Counted from the first letter of the stretch, positions 1-6,863 are shown. The stretch: 15,410 bases of DNA from a bacterium UBA3734 (GCA_002372575.1 DFHC01000111.1:1-15410); one strand, 5' to 3'. The notes: generated by a model from the sequence alone, not told the origin. Made by a program: numbers and translations.

Positions 1-1055
1 GGATTGGCGTTGTAGGCATCGACGATGAGATGGTTCGAGGCGGTTTCGCTGAGTTGCGAGCGGTTGTTCGAGGGCTTGTAGTGCTCGATGGCATGGCAGA
101 TTTGCTCAGGCGCAACGGCAAACTGCAGTCCCACGGTGACGGCGGCCAGCACGTTCTGAATGTTGTAGTCGCCCACGAGTTGCGTCTGAATCTCGTACCA
201 TTGTTGCTCTTCTCCGCGTTCTTCGAGGTCGAGGCCGTTCTCGCACCAGCGCAGGTGGAGAAAGGGGGTGTGAAGTGTGTGGTCTTTGATGATTTCGCCC
301 ACCACGCAGCCGTCGGTATTGTTCGGGTTCGTGCTGTAGGGCGACACCCACGCGTTTTCGGGCAGAATCGAGGTCAGTTGCTCGTCGTCGGCATTGATGA
401 AGATGACACTTTCGTCGTGCGTGGCAAGGAATTGATAGAGCTCGCCCTTCGTCTGGAGCACGCCCTTGAGCGAGCCGAATCCCTGCAAATGGGCCTTTCC
501 CACGTTGGTGATGATGCCGCAGGTGGGCTCGGCGGTCTCGGCCAGCGTACGAATGTCGCCCGGATGGCTCGCCCCCATTTCAATGATGGCGATTTCGTGG
601 TCGGCAGTCAGTCGGAAGAGCGTCTTCGGCACGCCCACGTCGTTGTTGAAATTGCCTTCGGTGGCCAGCACGTTGTATTTCTCGGCCAAAACGGCACGAA
701 TCAGCTCTTTCGTGGTGGTTTTCCCGTTCGTTCCCGTGATGCCGATGACGGGAATGTGGAACTGCCGACGATGCTCGCGAGCCAGCATTTTAAAGGTCTT
801 CAGCACGTCGGGCACGAGGAGGAGGCGAGTTGAGTGTTGAGTGTTGAGCGTTGATAGTTTGGCCTTTTCGACAACGGAAGGGTCATCGACCACGGCCAGT
901 GCGCAGCCCTTTTCCAGAGCTTGCAGGGCAAATTGGTTTCCGTCGAACGACTCGCCTTTCAGTGCGAAAAAGATGCTTCCCTCGGGACAGTCGCGGCTGT
1001 CGGTCGTCACGACGGGATGCTGTTTGTAGAATTCGTATAGTTCCTTGATATTCAT
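1..1055 (-). CDS. murF: MurF, UDP-MurNAc-tripeptide:D-Ala-D-Ala ligase (partial, C-terminus off the left edge)
   Basis: This is a cytoplasmic Mur ligase that adds D-Ala-D-Ala to UDP-MurNAc-tripeptide, the last cytoplasmic step of the peptidoglycan precursor. I translated 351 residues from ATG 1055-1053; the frame is open to the window edge. Visible landmarks are the N-terminal substrate domain (TTDSRDCPEGSIFFALKGE, about 17-35), the ATP loop GITGTNGKTTTKE (105-117), the GNFNNDVGVPKT stretch (134-145) and EMGASHPGDI (159-168), all typical of MurF. The start is favoured because the reading begins with the usual MurF N-terminus just downstream of a good promoter. Residues about 67-76 (LSTLNTQHST) are encoded by a 7-bp tandem repeat and look like an in-frame insert. 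The gene is divergent from folP. Family assignment is firm; the missing C-terminal domain cannot be judged. Confidence 0.95.
   Translation of the reverse strand, partial: MNIKELYEFYKQHPVVTTDSRDCPEGSIFFALKGESFDGNQFALQALEKGCALAVVDDPSVVEKAKLSTLNTQHSTRLLLVPDVLKTFKMLAREHRRQFHIPVIGITGTNGKTTTKELIRAVLAEKYNVLATEGNFNNDVGVPKTLFRLTADHEIAIIEMGASHPGDIRTLAETAEPTCGIITNVGKAHLQGFGSLKGVLQTKGELYQFLATHDESVIFINADDEQLTSILPENAWVSPYSTNPNNTDGCVVGEIIKDHTLHTPFLHLRWCENGLDLEERGEEQQWYEIQTQLVGDYNIQNVLAAVTVGLQFAVAPEQICHAIEHYKPSNNRSQLSETASNHLIVDAYNAN
827..857. repeat. 7-bp tandem repeat inside murF
   Basis: Three copies of TGAGTGT (the third TGAGCGT) lie at 831-851, with half-copies on either side. In the murF frame they encode LSTLNTQHST. 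The core of 21 bp is a multiple of three, so the gene stays open, but gain or loss of one 7-bp unit would shift the frame. Confidence 0.85.
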
Positions 1056-1077
1056 AATTGATACAACTTTCCATCTG

Positions 1078-1109
1078 CAAAGTTACGAAATAAAACGCGA
1101 GATTGCAAA
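1078..1109 (-). promoter_or_regulatory. murF promoter, Bacteroidota type
   Basis: On the minus strand TTTG (1109-1106) is followed 20 nt later by TAACTTTG (1085-1078). This matches the Bacteroidota -33 (TTTG) and -7 (TAnnTTTG) boxes with normal spacing. It sits about 22 bases upstream of the murF start. Confidence 0.7.
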
Positions 1110-1147
1110 TTCTTCGCGTGATAAGTTCTTGAATCAAGAAAATTTTG

Positions 1148-1155
1148 TAATTTTG
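1148..1155 (+). promoter_or_regulatory. -7 box for folP
   Basis: TAATTTTG matches the TAnnTTTG -7 consensus and lies 9 bases before the folP ATG, so the leader would be very short or absent. No clear TTTG lies 20 nt upstream; a TTG at 1129-1131 is spaced only 16 nt away. The match is therefore weaker than for murF. Confidence 0.4.
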
Positions 1156-1164
1156 CACGTGGAT

Positions 1165-2004
1165 ATGAACCATAGCATCAACGTGAGGGGGCGACTCCTC
1201 GACTTAGAGAAGCCTGTGGTGATGGGCATCCTGAATGCCACGCCCGACTCTTTTTTCAGCGGTAGCCGCATGCAGACGGAGCGCGAGATTGCCGAGCGAG
1301 CCCTGCAGATTGTGGCCGAGGGCGGCAGCATCATCGATGTGGGAGCGTTTTCGACGCGACCCGGTGCAGAGGAAGTTCCGGCAGACGAGGAAATGCGGCG
1401 CCTGCAGATGGCGTTGCAAATTGTGCGTCGTGAGGTGCCCGAGGCCGTTGTCAGCGTGGATACGTATCGCCCGTTGGTGGCGCGCCGTTGCGTGGAAGAG
1501 TGGGGCGCCGACATCGTGAACGACGTGTCGGAGGGCGGTCGGACGGGTATCGTGGGCGTGAAGATTCACGAAGAGGAGTCGATGTTTGCAACGGTGGCGC
1601 GTTTGGGCGTGCCCTACATCCTGATGTCGGTGCAGCCAACGATAGAAACGATGCTGAAAACATGGGCTGATGACGTGCTCCAGCTACGCGCACTCGGCCA
1701 AAAAGACATCATTCTCGACCCGGGTTTCGGCTTCGGCAAGTCGCTCGATGAAAACTATGCCGTGATGAGTGAGCTGGAGAAACTCACGGTGATGGGACTG
1801 TCGCTGCTGGTGGGCGTTTCGCGCAAGAGCATGATTTGGAAAATGCTCGGCGGCTCGCCCGAAACAGCCCTCAACGGCACGACGGCACTCCACGCGATTG
1901 CGCTGCAGAAAGGCGCCCGAATCTTGCGCGTACACGATGTGAAGGAGGCGGTGGAAACCGTGGGAATTGTTAAAAGGTTAAAAGTTAAAGGGTTAAGGAG
2001 TTAA
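1165..2004 (+). CDS. folP: Dihydropteroate synthase
   Basis: This enzyme condenses p-aminobenzoate with dihydropterin pyrophosphate in folate synthesis and is the sulfonamide target. The 279-residue protein has the TIM-barrel signatures GILNATPDSFF (21-31), DVGAFSTRPGAEEV (58-71), SVDTYRP (97-103), DIVNDVS (116-122), DPGFGFGKS (185-193), GVSRKSM (217-223) and the C-terminal ARILRVHDV (251-259). I chose ATG 1165 because an upstream in-frame start (1045) would place the promoter inside the gene and add residues unlike FolP. The loop usually reading MHMxGxP is instead LMSVQPTIETM (153-163), which is atypical. The last residues (about 270-279) are encoded by a 16-bp tandem repeat that also supplies the stop codon. 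cdaA follows, as is common in Bacteroidota. Confidence 0.95.
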   Translation: MNHSINVRGRLLDLEKPVVMGILNATPDSFFSGSRMQTEREIAERALQIVAEGGSIIDVGAFSTRPGAEEVPADEEMRRLQMALQIVRREVPEAVVSVDTYRPLVARRCVEEWGADIVNDVSEGGRTGIVGVKIHEEESMFATVARLGVPYILMSVQPTIETMLKTWADDVLQLRALGQKDIILDPGFGFGKSLDENYAVMSELEKLTVMGLSLLVGVSRKSMIWKMLGGSPETALNGTTALHAIALQKGARILRVHDVKEAVETVGIVKRLKVKGLRS

Positions 2005-2032
2005 AGGGTTAAGGAGTTAAAGGGTTAAGGAG
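1985..2032. repeat. 16-bp tandem repeat across the folP stop codon
   Basis: Three exact copies of TTAAAGGGTTAAGGAG lie at 1985-2000, 2001-2016 and 2017-2032, preceded by degenerate copies from about 1969. The folP stop TAA (2002-2004) lies in the second copy. The last AAGGAG (2027-2032) can pair with CTCCTT (2036-2041), giving a small hairpin without a T-tract, so I do not call a terminator. Confidence 0.9.
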
Positions 2033-2059
2033 TTCCTCCTTCCTCGCTCCTCGACGAAA

Positions 2060-2091
2060 ATTGTAATTTGTCAAATTGTAAATTGTAAATA
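2060..2091. repeat. AATTGTAA-type short repeat upstream of cdaA
   Basis: Variants of AATTGTAA follow one another (AATTGTAATTTG, AAATTGTAAATTGTAAAT) and end only about 7 bases before the cdaA start. The tract fills the space where a leader or ribosome site would be. No other control element is visible in this gap. Confidence 0.6.
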
Positions 2092-2097
2092 GAAACT

Positions 2098-2874
2098 ATG
2101 CCATTCGATTTCGGAATCAAGGACATCATCGACATTCTGCTTGTCGCCTTTATGCTCTACTACGTCTATCGACTGATGAAGGAGAGCCGTTCGCTGAACG
2201 TGTTCAGCGGCATCATGGTGTTTGTGCTGATTTGGCTGCTCGTGAGCCAGGTTTTCGAGATGAAACTGATGGGCAGTATCCTCGACAAACTGGTCAGCGT
2301 GGGAGTCATCGCCCTCATCGTGCTCTTTCAGGACGAAATCCGCAAGTTTCTCTATTCGCTTGGCGCACACGAGCGATATCGCTCACTGTCGCGATTCTTC
2401 AAGTTTAGGCATCATAAAGACGGAAACGCCGAAGACAAAGAGACGATTATGCCGATTGTGATGGCCTGTATGAACATGGCGCGGCAGAAGGTGGGCGCAC
2501 TCATCGTGATGGAGCGCGGCGTGGCCCTCAACGACATCGTGGACACGGGAGAACGCATCGACGCACGCATCAACCAGCGACTCATCGAAAACATCTTTTT
2601 CAAGAATTCTCCGCTGCACGACGGTGCACTGATTGTCTCGAAAAAGCGCATCAAGGCCGCCGGCTGCATTCTGCCCGTGAGCCACGACCACAACATTCCG
2701 AAGGAACTGGGTCTGCGCCACCGTGCCGCAATGGGCATTTCGCAGGAGAGCGACGCCGTAGCCATCGTGGTTTCGGAAGAAACGGGGCGCATCAGTGCAG
2801 CCATCCACGGCCATTTCCGCCTGCGGCTCTCGGCTGAGGAGCTGGAATCGCTGTTGGCGAAGGAGATTAGGTGA
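2098..2874 (+). CDS. cdaA: Diadenylate cyclase CdaA (c-di-AMP synthase)
   Basis: This membrane enzyme makes cyclic di-AMP from two ATP; in other phyla the messenger controls potassium and osmolyte balance and wall stress. The 258-residue protein matches CdaA in length and layout: three N-terminal hydrophobic segments (about 8-25, 35-53 and 60-78), then a DisA_N cyclase domain (about 90-245). The catalytic DGA (175-177, in NSPLHDGALIV) and RHR (207-209, in GLRHRAAMG) motifs are both present, so it should be active. It lies 93 bases after folP on the same strand, and the pair is probably co-transcribed. No CdaR-like regulator is next to it, in contrast to Firmicutes. The convergent neighbour stops only 11 bases away and I see no terminator between them. 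Confidence 0.94.
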   Translation: MPFDFGIKDIIDILLVAFMLYYVYRLMKESRSLNVFSGIMVFVLIWLLVSQVFEMKLMGSILDKLVSVGVIALIVLFQDEIRKFLYSLGAHERYRSLSRFFKFRHHKDGNAEDKETIMPIVMACMNMARQKVGALIVMERGVALNDIVDTGERIDARINQRLIENIFFKNSPLHDGALIVSKKRIKAAGCILPVSHDHNIPKELGLRHRAAMGISQESDAVAIVVSEETGRISAAIHGHFRLRLSAEELESLLAKEIR

Positions 2875-2885
2875 TTAGTGGAATA

Positions 2886-4220
2886 TTAGTATTCTGCTTT
2901 TAACCTACCCATCAGCCATAAATGACCTCGTATGGGCTCACCTTTCTTGGGCTTGTGATCAAAGAAAATGACTTTTGCATACAGAGGAATCTCCGTTCCT
3001 TCGCTTTCCTCATCACGCAAGACCAAAATGGGAATACGATATAGTGGACATCCCCAAAAATCTATTGTTTTCGCCCTCCCCTGCACAGGTGACTGAAATT
3101 CTCCGCAAGAAGGATAAGCATCGTTGTTTTGCAGCAGGGCGACAAGATTCTTGGCAGCAATTGTGACGGGTTTTACGGAACCATCTTTCAGGTATTTAAC
3201 TTCATCACCTGGTGCTGTATAGAATTTTACTGCATCTTCCCCTTCTATCTTAAACTCCCACTCCTCTTTCGGAACGGTTTCAGAATTGAGCGCTAAAGCG
3301 GCTATTTGAAATGTGTACTTTTCTCCTATTTTATACTGGCTTTTCCGAGCATAATAATCAATATCGTGAAAACTCAAATCTCCGTGAGCATTTTCACCTG
3401 TTAAAACTGCTTCAATCCCAGATTCAAATTCATCTATTCGTGTCAGTTGCAACTCGATTTCCGTCCCGTCATAAAAGGCTGGAAATATTGTTTTTAATTC
3501 ATTAGAATCCTCTCTACAGACTATGACACCTTGTATGCCAACACCATCCCTGATGTAATTGATTCCTATCGTTGGAATGTTCACTCTATTTCCGTGTCCA
3601 TCTATCTCTTCTATTTCTCCTTTCAAACATGGCTTTCCTCGCCTCGTCAGTATCTTTGCGAAACCGATGATGGAGTCCTCTAAATCTGAGCTGTCGCAAA
3701 CACTCTCCCAGTGGTCTCCGTGAGATGGGTTGTCATCAAATACTTCCTCATCGACATCGTCTTCATCCCACCTTTGCTCGTTCAAATCTCCGTACAACTT
3801 GGCCAGCTTTTGTGCGATATCTGGTGATAGCAGTTCGCCTGAATGGCCATTTCTCCAGTCAATTTCCGGAATATTCTTTTCCAGCGTTTCTACATCAAGA
3901 GCAGGCTTTTTGTCAGCGGGGGCATAATCATAGCAATCAATGTCAACATAGTGTTTTTTGTTTGTTGTACCTGCCCAATCGTCGGCCTCATAAGGCTCTG
4001 AGGTAAAGGTGCCCATAAAGACAATGCCAGCATTCTCATCTCCCGTTCTCAGCATATAATAGAAGTCGCCTTCGTGGGCTTGTTCCCATTCATAGATGGC
4101 CCAACCCATACCAAATCCATCAGGATATTCGGACACAGCCTTGCGGTACGCATCTAAACTGAAACCGCTGATAGTCGGATTCCATCTCAAAAGAAAGGTT
4201 TTGACAAATTTATTTTTCAT
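2886..4220 (-). CDS. Protein with N-terminal EVE/PUA-like domain and unknown beta-rich C-terminal domain
   Basis: This 444-residue protein belongs to no named family I can recall. Residues about 6-145 resemble the EVE/PUA-like reader found at the N-terminus of some HNH restriction proteins: FLLRWNP (9-15), a GDFYYMLRTG turn (51-60), GIVFMGTFTSEPY (65-77), YVDIDCYDY (91-99) and SGELLSPDIAQKLAKLY (127-143). An acidic linker follows (about 150-182, DEDDVDEEVFDD). The remainder (about 185-444) is strand-rich, with YKIGEKYTFQIAALAL (296-311) and HKPKKGEPIRGHLWLMGRL (422-440), and has no motif I recognise. No signal peptide, membrane segment or nuclease motif is seen. AAGGTG about 10 bases before ATG 4220 supports the start. 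It follows the nuclease gene by 19 bases, so the two are probably co-transcribed. The reader call is by eye. Confidence 0.72.
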   Translation of the reverse strand: MKNKFVKTFLLRWNPTISGFSLDAYRKAVSEYPDGFGMGWAIYEWEQAHEGDFYYMLRTGDENAGIVFMGTFTSEPYEADDWAGTTNKKHYVDIDCYDYAPADKKPALDVETLEKNIPEIDWRNGHSGELLSPDIAQKLAKLYGDLNEQRWDEDDVDEEVFDDNPSHGDHWESVCDSSDLEDSIIGFAKILTRRGKPCLKGEIEEIDGHGNRVNIPTIGINYIRDGVGIQGVIVCREDSNELKTIFPAFYDGTEIELQLTRIDEFESGIEAVLTGENAHGDLSFHDIDYYARKSQYKIGEKYTFQIAALALNSETVPKEEWEFKIEGEDAVKFYTAPGDEVKYLKDGSVKPVTIAAKNLVALLQNNDAYPSCGEFQSPVQGRAKTIDFWGCPLYRIPILVLRDEESEGTEIPLYAKVIFFDHKPKKGEPIRGHLWLMGRLKAEY

Positions 4221-4239
4221 AACTTTTCACCTTTTGAAT

Positions 4240-5820
4240 TTATATGCCTTTTATCACTTCTCTGCCTATAAGTTTGGCTAGTTGCGCTCCAATATTGGAA
4301 TCTGCAAATATTGCGGCCCAATGATTTTCAAATATAGGATTATTCCGGTCAAAAAAACCATTGGAATCTGCCTTATACAGTACGAGGCGTTCTTTATCGC
4401 AAATTCCCATAAATGTTGAGCGTAGCAATTTTGCGTAAGACCAGCCCTGTTCAAACGCCTTTTGTAACTCCTGCACTGGAGCCATGTCGAGTTTTGCCTC
4501 AATGATCATGGGTGCTGTTTCAAAATGTTTCTTGCCACGCGGAAAAAACACAAAATCGGGAATAGCCTTTTCCTTGCGACCTGCTTTGAGCAGTAATTGG
4601 CGTGTCCAGTCAGAATTGGAATAGCCCAATTTCTTCAACGTGGGGATTAAAATGTTTTCTTCAACGTCTTTTTCTAAATTGATTTCTCCGAAATCAACGT
4701 TTACACCTTCAAATAATCGTGGAAGTTGTGTCGTATCACCACCCTTCTCTCTAATCATTCTCAATAATGCTGCATAATTTTCAGATGTAAGTTCTATGCC
4801 ATTGATGCCTTGTAGATTGCGCCTCACTATCGGAATTTGTGACATATGTGAATCCTCTTTCAAGTCTTTGAATGAAAGAGGTGGAACTTTAATGCCGTCG
4901 CGCACGGTTGTACGGCAATGGTAATAGTCGAAAGGATTGAAGAAACCACCGCTGTCGGAACGCCATATCGAGTGGATATAGCTTCTTGGCGAGGTACAAT
5001 ATACAACGACAATGTCACCCCTTCTCGTTCTTTCATTACAAGCCCAAATCGCCCTCTTATTGCCTTGTGGTGCGATGCCTAAAGAATCGAGAAATGCAAA
5101 ATCTCCCACTCCTGCTCCTGTTAGCCAGACATTTGTAGGTTTTGGTAGAGTCGTATCCTTTGATTCTTCAATAAGCAAATTGGCAAAATCGTAGATACAC
5201 GCACAGAGTTCTGCGTCTGTCAACTCGTTTTCCTGCTGAAAGGTATTCAGAGATTCACAGAGGTCAAAATAGTAGTCAAGGTATTCCTTATAGTCGTTTG
5301 AACGAGGTATGGTAGGGAGACTTATTCCCAAGGCACTGCAGTTTCGTTGAATGACATCGAATCTTTTCGGCAGGAGAATAGGCTTGAAGAACTTAAATGA
5401 ATAATAAAGTAGCAAGGAGAAGAAGGAGATACTTGCTGCTTTCTCGCGATATTGCTCTTTTTTCAACACATATGAACCTTCTTCAAGAACAACTTGGTTG
5501 TCATTCGTATATTCAATTTCCCCTTTGTTGTCGCACTTTGGGCGAAGTATGTCATATTCTTTCACAAAAATTCTAAAAGACTCCCTGTCCCACTTGTCGG
5601 GAATCAATCCACGCTGAGAAAGATTAGTTCCCCATAGCCAAAGGAAACGGTCAATTTCTTCCCTAAAATTATCTTTAACAGGGTCTGCACCCCACTTTGA
5701 AGAATATTTCCATATGGCGAATGCTCCGTCGGAAATGTTTTCTACTTCGGGGTTAAAAAGATCTATACAAGCTTTTCCATCAGGGCTTTGCTTGTACATT
5801 TTCCACAACTGCTTGTTCAT
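4240..5820 (-). CDS. EVE-like reader fused to PD-(D/E)XK nuclease; candidate modification-dependent restriction protein
   Basis: This 526-residue protein has three parts. Residues about 1-220 are mostly helical and unfamiliar. Residues about 228-355 look like an EVE/PUA-like domain: NVWLTGAGVGD (230-240), RRGDIVVVYCTSPRSYIHSIWR (266-287), then PPLSFKDLK (313-321) and LTSENYAALLRMI (344-356). Residues about 380-526 resemble the HsdR_N-type nuclease fold: E388 in an ENILIPTLKKLGY helix, PDFVFF with D422, and IIEAKLD with E441 and K443, giving the D...ExK arrangement. I infer binding of modified nucleic acid coupled to cleavage. It is the first gene of a leftward pair. A TATTTTTG -7 box lies at 5886-5879. 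The gene is clearly AT-richer than its flanks: one sampled line (5401-5460) is 38% GC, against 67% for 14161-14220 in prfB. Confidence 0.75.
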   Translation of the reverse strand: MNKQLWKMYKQSPDGKACIDLFNPEVENISDGAFAIWKYSSKWGADPVKDNFREEIDRFLWLWGTNLSQRGLIPDKWDRESFRIFVKEYDILRPKCDNKGEIEYTNDNQVVLEEGSYVLKKEQYREKAASISFFSLLLYYSFKFFKPILLPKRFDVIQRNCSALGISLPTIPRSNDYKEYLDYYFDLCESLNTFQQENELTDAELCACIYDFANLLIEESKDTTLPKPTNVWLTGAGVGDFAFLDSLGIAPQGNKRAIWACNERTRRGDIVVVYCTSPRSYIHSIWRSDSGGFFNPFDYYHCRTTVRDGIKVPPLSFKDLKEDSHMSQIPIVRRNLQGINGIELTSENYAALLRMIREKGGDTTQLPRLFEGVNVDFGEINLEKDVEENILIPTLKKLGYSNSDWTRQLLLKAGRKEKAIPDFVFFPRGKKHFETAPMIIEAKLDMAPVQELQKAFEQGWSYAKLLRSTFMGICDKERLVLYKADSNGFFDRNNPIFENHWAAIFADSNIGAQLAKLIGREVIKGI

Positions 5821-5878
5821 AATGGTTTTTGTTAATTGGTTAAATGGTCTTCGAGTTCAGCACTTCAGATGAAGACAT

Positions 5879-5886
5879 CAAAAATA
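5879..5886 (-). promoter_or_regulatory. -7 box for the EVE/nuclease gene pair
   Basis: Minus-strand TATTTTTG matches TAnnTTTG, 58 bases upstream of the nuclease start. The expected -33 position (5910-5907, CGTG) is a poor match to TTTG, so this is tentative. Confidence 0.35.
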
Positions 5887-5904
5887 CGTGGACTCATTAC
5901 TTCG

Positions 5905-6033
5905 TTCACGCTTTCAGAGGTATTGGGGATAACCTATCTATCTAAACGAGTATTAGCCCACGCTGCCGCGTGAGCATTAACTTCTTTCTTGATAGATTTT
6001 CGTTCAATTCCCCAATTGTCTGAAAAGCAAGAA
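5905..6033. repeat. Long imperfect palindrome (MITE-like or structured RNA)
   Basis: The left arm 5905-5929 and the reverse complement of 6009-6033 agree at about 20 of 25 positions: TTC, GCTTT, CAGA and ATTGGGGA are shared in order. Nested inside, TCTATC (5937-5942) can pair with GATAGA (5991-5996). At the centre GCCCACGC (5956-5963) and GCGTGAGC (5968-5975) form an 8-bp stem with one mismatch and a TGCC loop. All three pairings share nearly the same midpoint (5966-5969), so they would stack into one long hairpin. Weak symmetry continues outwards to about 5872 and 6071. I see no target-site duplication or transposase. Confidence 0.6.
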
Positions 6034-6091
6034 TCAAAGCTAACGCTTTTCTATCTATATGTTTTTTGTCTGTTTTACGTCATAGGCTTTT

Positions 6092-6127
6092 GAAAATTAA
6101 AAGTGAAAAGTGAAAAATTAAAAATTA
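6092..6127. repeat. A-rich AAAAGTGAAAA-type short repeat
   Basis: Units such as AAAATTAAAA and AAAAGTGAAAAGTGAAAAAT follow one another shortly after the PIN toxin gene. It resembles the other intergenic short-repeat tracts in this window, and no function is evident. Confidence 0.55.
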
Positions 6128-6163
6128 TCTATTGTCAATAAATGGTTGAATGTTGAGTTTATT

Positions 6164-6577
6164 TTATGGTTTAGTGTTTAATCGGTCGAGGAATTCGGAA
6201 TATTTCAGAATTGGGATTCCTGCGTGACTATGTAGGTCTGTCAAATCCTTGTCGCCACTGATGATATAGTCAGCTTCTATCGTCTCTGCCAGAGAGAGCA
6301 AAAACAAATCTTTTGAATCTCGGATGTTGGATTTAGCTTGATGATTAACGGTTACGAAATGGCAGTATGCCTGAATGATGGCCAACAATTCTTCAAGGTC
6401 GGCTGGACTGATGTGCTTGCGTATTTTATCGCGTTTGGCCACGTCGCAAATCTCGCTGATGAGGGCGGAACTTACATAAATGTCTATTTGCTCATCAACC
6501 AGAAGTTGACGAACTAATTGTTTTCGATGTCCGATTAGGAATGAAATCCAAACGTTCGTGTCGATGACAATCTTCAT
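6164..6577 (-). CDS. PIN-domain toxin (putative VapC-like ribonuclease)
   Basis: This 137-residue protein has the size and acidic residues of a PIN-domain RNase toxin. It begins MKIVIDTNVWISFL with D6 in the first strand, then E42 (ALISEICDV), D87/D90 (IRDSKDLFLLSLAE) and D109/D111 (IISGDKDL), followed by the usual ILKYSEFLDRL ending. Families of this shape cut RNA and are held inactive by a co-expressed antitoxin. It starts 3 bases after the antitoxin stop, with GGAAA just upstream, which indicates translational coupling. The RNA target cannot be told from sequence. Confidence 0.9.
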   Translation of the reverse strand: MKIVIDTNVWISFLIGHRKQLVRQLLVDEQIDIYVSSALISEICDVAKRDKIRKHISPADLEELLAIIQAYCHFVTVNHQAKSNIRDSKDLFLLSLAETIEADYIISGDKDLTDLHSHAGIPILKYSEFLDRLNTKP

Positions 6578-6580
6578 TTC

Positions 6581-6790
6581 CTATTTTCCGTATCTGACGG
6601 CTCTGACCTCGTCCATAATGTCATCCTCGCTGAGGGTTGGAGGCTCAGGGCGACTTTCTACAAAACGGTCGAGCAGTTGCTCACGGGTCTCCGTTTGCCA
6701 TCCAAACTTGCGTATAAGCTCGCGAAACAGCGACCAATCGGCCTTGGGCACGTTCACGTACACGCCTTGTAGTGTAGTACTATTCATCAT
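6581..6790 (-). CDS. Antitoxin partner of the PIN toxin
   Basis: A 69-residue protein precedes the PIN gene in the usual antitoxin-toxin order. It begins MMNSTTLQGVYVNVPKADW, has a helical middle (LFRELIRKFGWQTETREQLLDRF), and ends with an acidic helix and basic tail (LSEDDIMDEVRAVRYGK), an ending I associate with Bacteroidota PIN antitoxins. The N-terminus may be DNA-binding, but I cannot assign a fold. I chose ATG 6790 (or the adjacent ATG 6787) because AAAGGA lies about 8 bases upstream and a near-perfect promoter sits just beyond. The longer GTG-start reading from 6892 would put that promoter inside the gene. Confidence 0.85.
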   Translation of the reverse strand: MMNSTTLQGVYVNVPKADWSLFRELIRKFGWQTETREQLLDRFVESRPEPPTLSEDDIMDEVRAVRYGK

Positions 6791-6831
6791 TGCTCTGTCC
6801 TTTCTTTGATTGGATAAGTAATTTACATCCG

Positions 6832-6863
6832 CAAAGATACGACAAAAATGCGTAGCTTCCAAA
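6832..6863 (-). promoter_or_regulatory. Toxin-antitoxin promoter
   Basis: Minus-strand TTTG (6863-6860) and TATCTTTG (6839-6832) are separated by exactly 20 nt, an ideal Bacteroidota promoter. Transcription would start about 35 bases before the antitoxin ATG. No clear operator palindrome is visible around it. Confidence 0.75.

Larger units (their letters stand above)
5821..6163. other. Gene-free 343-bp gap upstream of the nuclease gene
   Basis: I find no plausible protein or tRNA here. The gap holds the probable nuclease promoter (5879-5886), the long imperfect palindrome (5905-6033, possibly reaching 5872-6071), a hairpin made from GAAAAGC (6022-6028) and GCTTTTC (6045-6051), and an A-rich tract of AAAAGTGAAAA type repeats (6092-6127) just past the stop of the PIN gene. 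Confidence 0.6.

Noticed and set aside
30..833. 267-residue open frame on the plus strand
   Set aside because: It is antisense to murF, which shows the P-loop and other MurF motifs; the plus-strand product resembles no family.
2027..2041. Terminator between folP and cdaA
   Set aside because: AAGGAG/CTCCTT gives a short stem but no T-run follows; it arises from the repeat edge.
5905..6033. Invertible promoter controlling the nuclease gene
   Set aside because: The arms could serve as inversion sites, but no TAnnTTTG box lies between them on either strand and no invertase gene is seen.
5821..6163. Retron-type non-coding RNA
   Set aside because: A structured palindrome is present but no reverse transcriptase gene is nearby.
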